Assembly (NCBI GenBank): GCA_020720705.1
Contig: DYOJ01000163.1
Location: 1 to 5,745 of the forward strand
Direction of reading: 5' to 3'
Length of the DNA stretch: 5,745 bases
Source: Acetofilamentum sp.
GTDB lineage: Bacteria; Bacteroidota; Bacteroidia; Bacteroidales; JAADGE01
Position 1 is the stretch's first letter, and the number at the start of each line of letters is the position of its first letter. This document shows, piece by piece, positions 5,167-5,745 of this stretch. Under the pieces are notes generated by a model, which did no database searches, was not told the origin of the DNA, and worked only from the letters and a program-made list of their open reading frames with translations. Position numbers and translations under genes: made by a program.

Positions 5167-5418
5167 TTACAAATAACCTTGTTTTTTTTCGTATTCAAAA
5201 ATCTGTTCATCTTTTATAAACGTATTGAGATAAAAAGCGTTACCATTGTGTTTGTCTACAAATAAAGGCGAGTTGTAGTTTTTAAAATTTGGATTTGAAT
5301 TAACATAATGAAACACCCAGCCGTTTTTTAATATTTCAATGCTTGTTTCAACTAATATATAACTCGAACTACTAATAATACCTTTCGCAATTTCTTTTGC
5401 TCGTTCAACGGTTATCAT
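5167..5418 (-). CDS. Small YrhB/Imm35-like protein
   Basis: An 83-residue cytoplasmic protein, MITVERAKEIAKGI at the start, with a central WVFHYVNS (34-41) and SPLFVDKHNGNAFYL (50-64). An N-terminal helix, then a W-V-F-x-Y strand, then an x-P-x-x-V-D-K-x-x-G-x-x-x-x-L hairpin resembles the YrhB / immunity-protein-35 family, whose members are small single-domain proteins, several of them predicted immunity proteins to polymorphic toxins. The match is by recalled motif only, and no toxin is encoded here. The start at 5418 is chosen because the family begins with M-I-x-x-x-x-A. In-frame ATGs at 5469 and 5466 would add 17 or 16 residues. The frame stays open to 5526, but that part translates hairpin repeat sequence and is unlikely to be protein. 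A repeat-borne -7 box (5554-5561) lies upstream, and the gene sits between the two long repeats. Confidence 0.65.
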   Translation of the reverse strand: MITVERAKEIAKGIISSSSYILVETSIEILKNGWVFHYVNSNPNFKNYNSPLFVDKHNGNAFYLNTFIKDEQIFEYEKKQGYL

Positions 5419-5466
5419 ACTATTGTGAATTTGATTTATACAATGTAAAATCTTTGATATAATCAT

Positions 5467-5531
5467 CATATTTGCCGCCCCTCGTTCGCCAGAGGCTACG
5501 CCTGACGTTGGGCGGCGCGCTGTCAAATATG
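5467..5531. promoter_or_regulatory. GC-rich stem-loop over the possible start of the small gene
   Basis: CATATTTG (5467-5474) pairs perfectly with CAAATATG (5524-5531), and CCGCCC (5475-5480) with GGGCGG (5510-5515), with an 8-nt bulge (5516-5523). The AGGC-TAC-GCCT hairpin sits in the loop. In the minus-strand transcript the alternative start AUG at 5469-5467 would be inside the outer stem. This could hide that start codon, or the DNA strand could form a recombination-type hairpin. The structure is seen by eye; no folding energy was calculated. Confidence 0.5.
5486..5526. repeat. Diverged short repeat, copy B
   Basis: Partner of 4797-4837 at offset 689 bp. The minus strand of 5484-5513 reads GCCCAACG at its start and GCGAAC at its end, with a 4-bp AGGC/GCCT hairpin (5493-5496, 5500-5503) between. 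The long repeat's right end (GCCCAACGG, a hairpin with a GGA loop, then CCGAAC) has the same plan in the opposite orientation, so these may be members of one small hairpin-element family. Confidence 0.6.
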
Positions 5532-5659
5532 CCGAGGCTTAACTATCCGATTACAAAACTACGAAAAATATTCTAAATTAAAAATGCTACGGCAAATAAT
5601 TCGCAAGCCATGAATTCCTTGAATCACATAGCCCAACGGAGCGGGACGCTTCGCCGAAC
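5528..5659. repeat. Long direct repeat, copy B
   Basis: Identical to copy A over 119 bp (5541-5659 versus 4877-4995), plus the shared TATGCCG at 5528-5534. The left arm GTTGGGC of copy A is replaced here by AGGCTT, though a GTTGGGC occurs slightly further left, at 5507-5513. It lies upstream of the small YrhB/Imm35-like gene, in the same orientation relative to that gene as copy A has to the Crp-family gene. Zero differences over 119 non-coding bases imply recent duplication, gene conversion or strong constraint. Confidence 0.93.
5554..5561 (-). promoter_or_regulatory. Repeat-borne -7 box, copy B (towards the small gene)
   Basis: The minus strand reads TAGTTTTG, identical to the box in copy A and an exact TAnnTTTG match. 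Transcription would begin near 5547-5550, about 80 nt before the ATG at 5469 and about 130 nt before the ATG at 5418, and would run through the GC-rich stem-loop. Confidence 0.42.
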
Positions 5660-5745
5660 GGGGAGGATTTTAAATCCATTTTACAGCTATTGCGCAATTT
5701 TTTGGCAAACCACTTAGTCTATTCAAAATTTTATTCTTAAATTTA
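5660..5745. other. Window-edge tail, possible 3' end of another minus-strand gene
   Basis: On the minus strand a frame is open from the edge (5744) to a TAA at 5672-5670, 24 codons with a basic sequence ending CAIAVKWI. It may be the C-terminus of a gene outside the window, but a run this short also arises by chance. A small palindrome, GGATTT-T-AAATCC (5665-5677), covers the stop. No family is recognised. Confidence 0.15.

Noticed and set aside
5419..5526. N-terminal extension of the small gene back to 5526, beginning MTARRPTSG
   Set aside because: There is no ATG at 5526; the extension would need a non-ATG start and would translate the GC-rich hairpin repeat. The family-like sequence begins at MITVERA (5418).
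4864..5659. Insertion sequence with the long repeats as its ends
   Set aside because: The enclosed DNA encodes no transposase, and the long repeats are direct rather than inverted; a MITE or cassette remains possible but an autonomous IS does not.

Overview
The window looks like chromosome from a Bacteroidota (Flavobacteriia/Sphingobacteriia-like) bacterium. It is AT-rich, no start codon has a Shine-Dalgarno sequence, A-rich leaders precede the ATGs, and the best promoter matches are the Bacteroidota -7 box TAnnTTTG. The proteins also look like typical Bacteroidota members of their families. Every convincing gene lies on the minus strand, so transcription runs from high to low coordinates.

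In transcription order: (1) 5745-4718 is an accessory stretch. It holds two perfect 119-bp direct repeats 664 bp apart, GC-rich small hairpins and one small YrhB/Imm35-like gene (5167-5418). Each long repeat carries a TAnnTTTG box facing the gene downstream of it. (2) 4717-4157 is a Crp/Fnr-family regulator. (3) 4086-1350 is a tight three-gene operon: a short-chain dehydrogenase, a membrane SpoIIE-type PP2C phosphatase and a GyrI-like small-molecule-binding protein. An FNR-like dyad (TTGAC-N4-GTCAA) overlaps the crp stop codon. It lies about 40 bp upstream of the predicted operon start, where a class II activator would bind. (4) 1217-334 is a two-gene unit with its own promoter: an SRPBCC/polyketide-cyclase-like protein overlapping a MarR repressor by 4 bp (ATGA). 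(5) 264-211 holds two adjacent near-perfect palindromes with mutually complementary cores. (6) 159-1 is the N-terminal third of a DUF6194-like protein.

The conserved part reads as two ligand-responsive units: a Crp-like regulator with an SDR/phosphatase/GyrI operon, and a MarR regulator with an SRPBCC protein. SRPBCC and GyrI folds both bind small hydrophobic or amphiphilic molecules, and the SDR suggests redox conversion of one. The actual ligands cannot be read from the sequence. The most unusual part is the right-hand 1 kb, where a small immunity-like gene sits in a repeat-bounded, cassette-like unit with a duplicated promoter and a stem-loop covering a possible start codon. No integrase, transposase, tRNA, rRNA or CRISPR array is visible.
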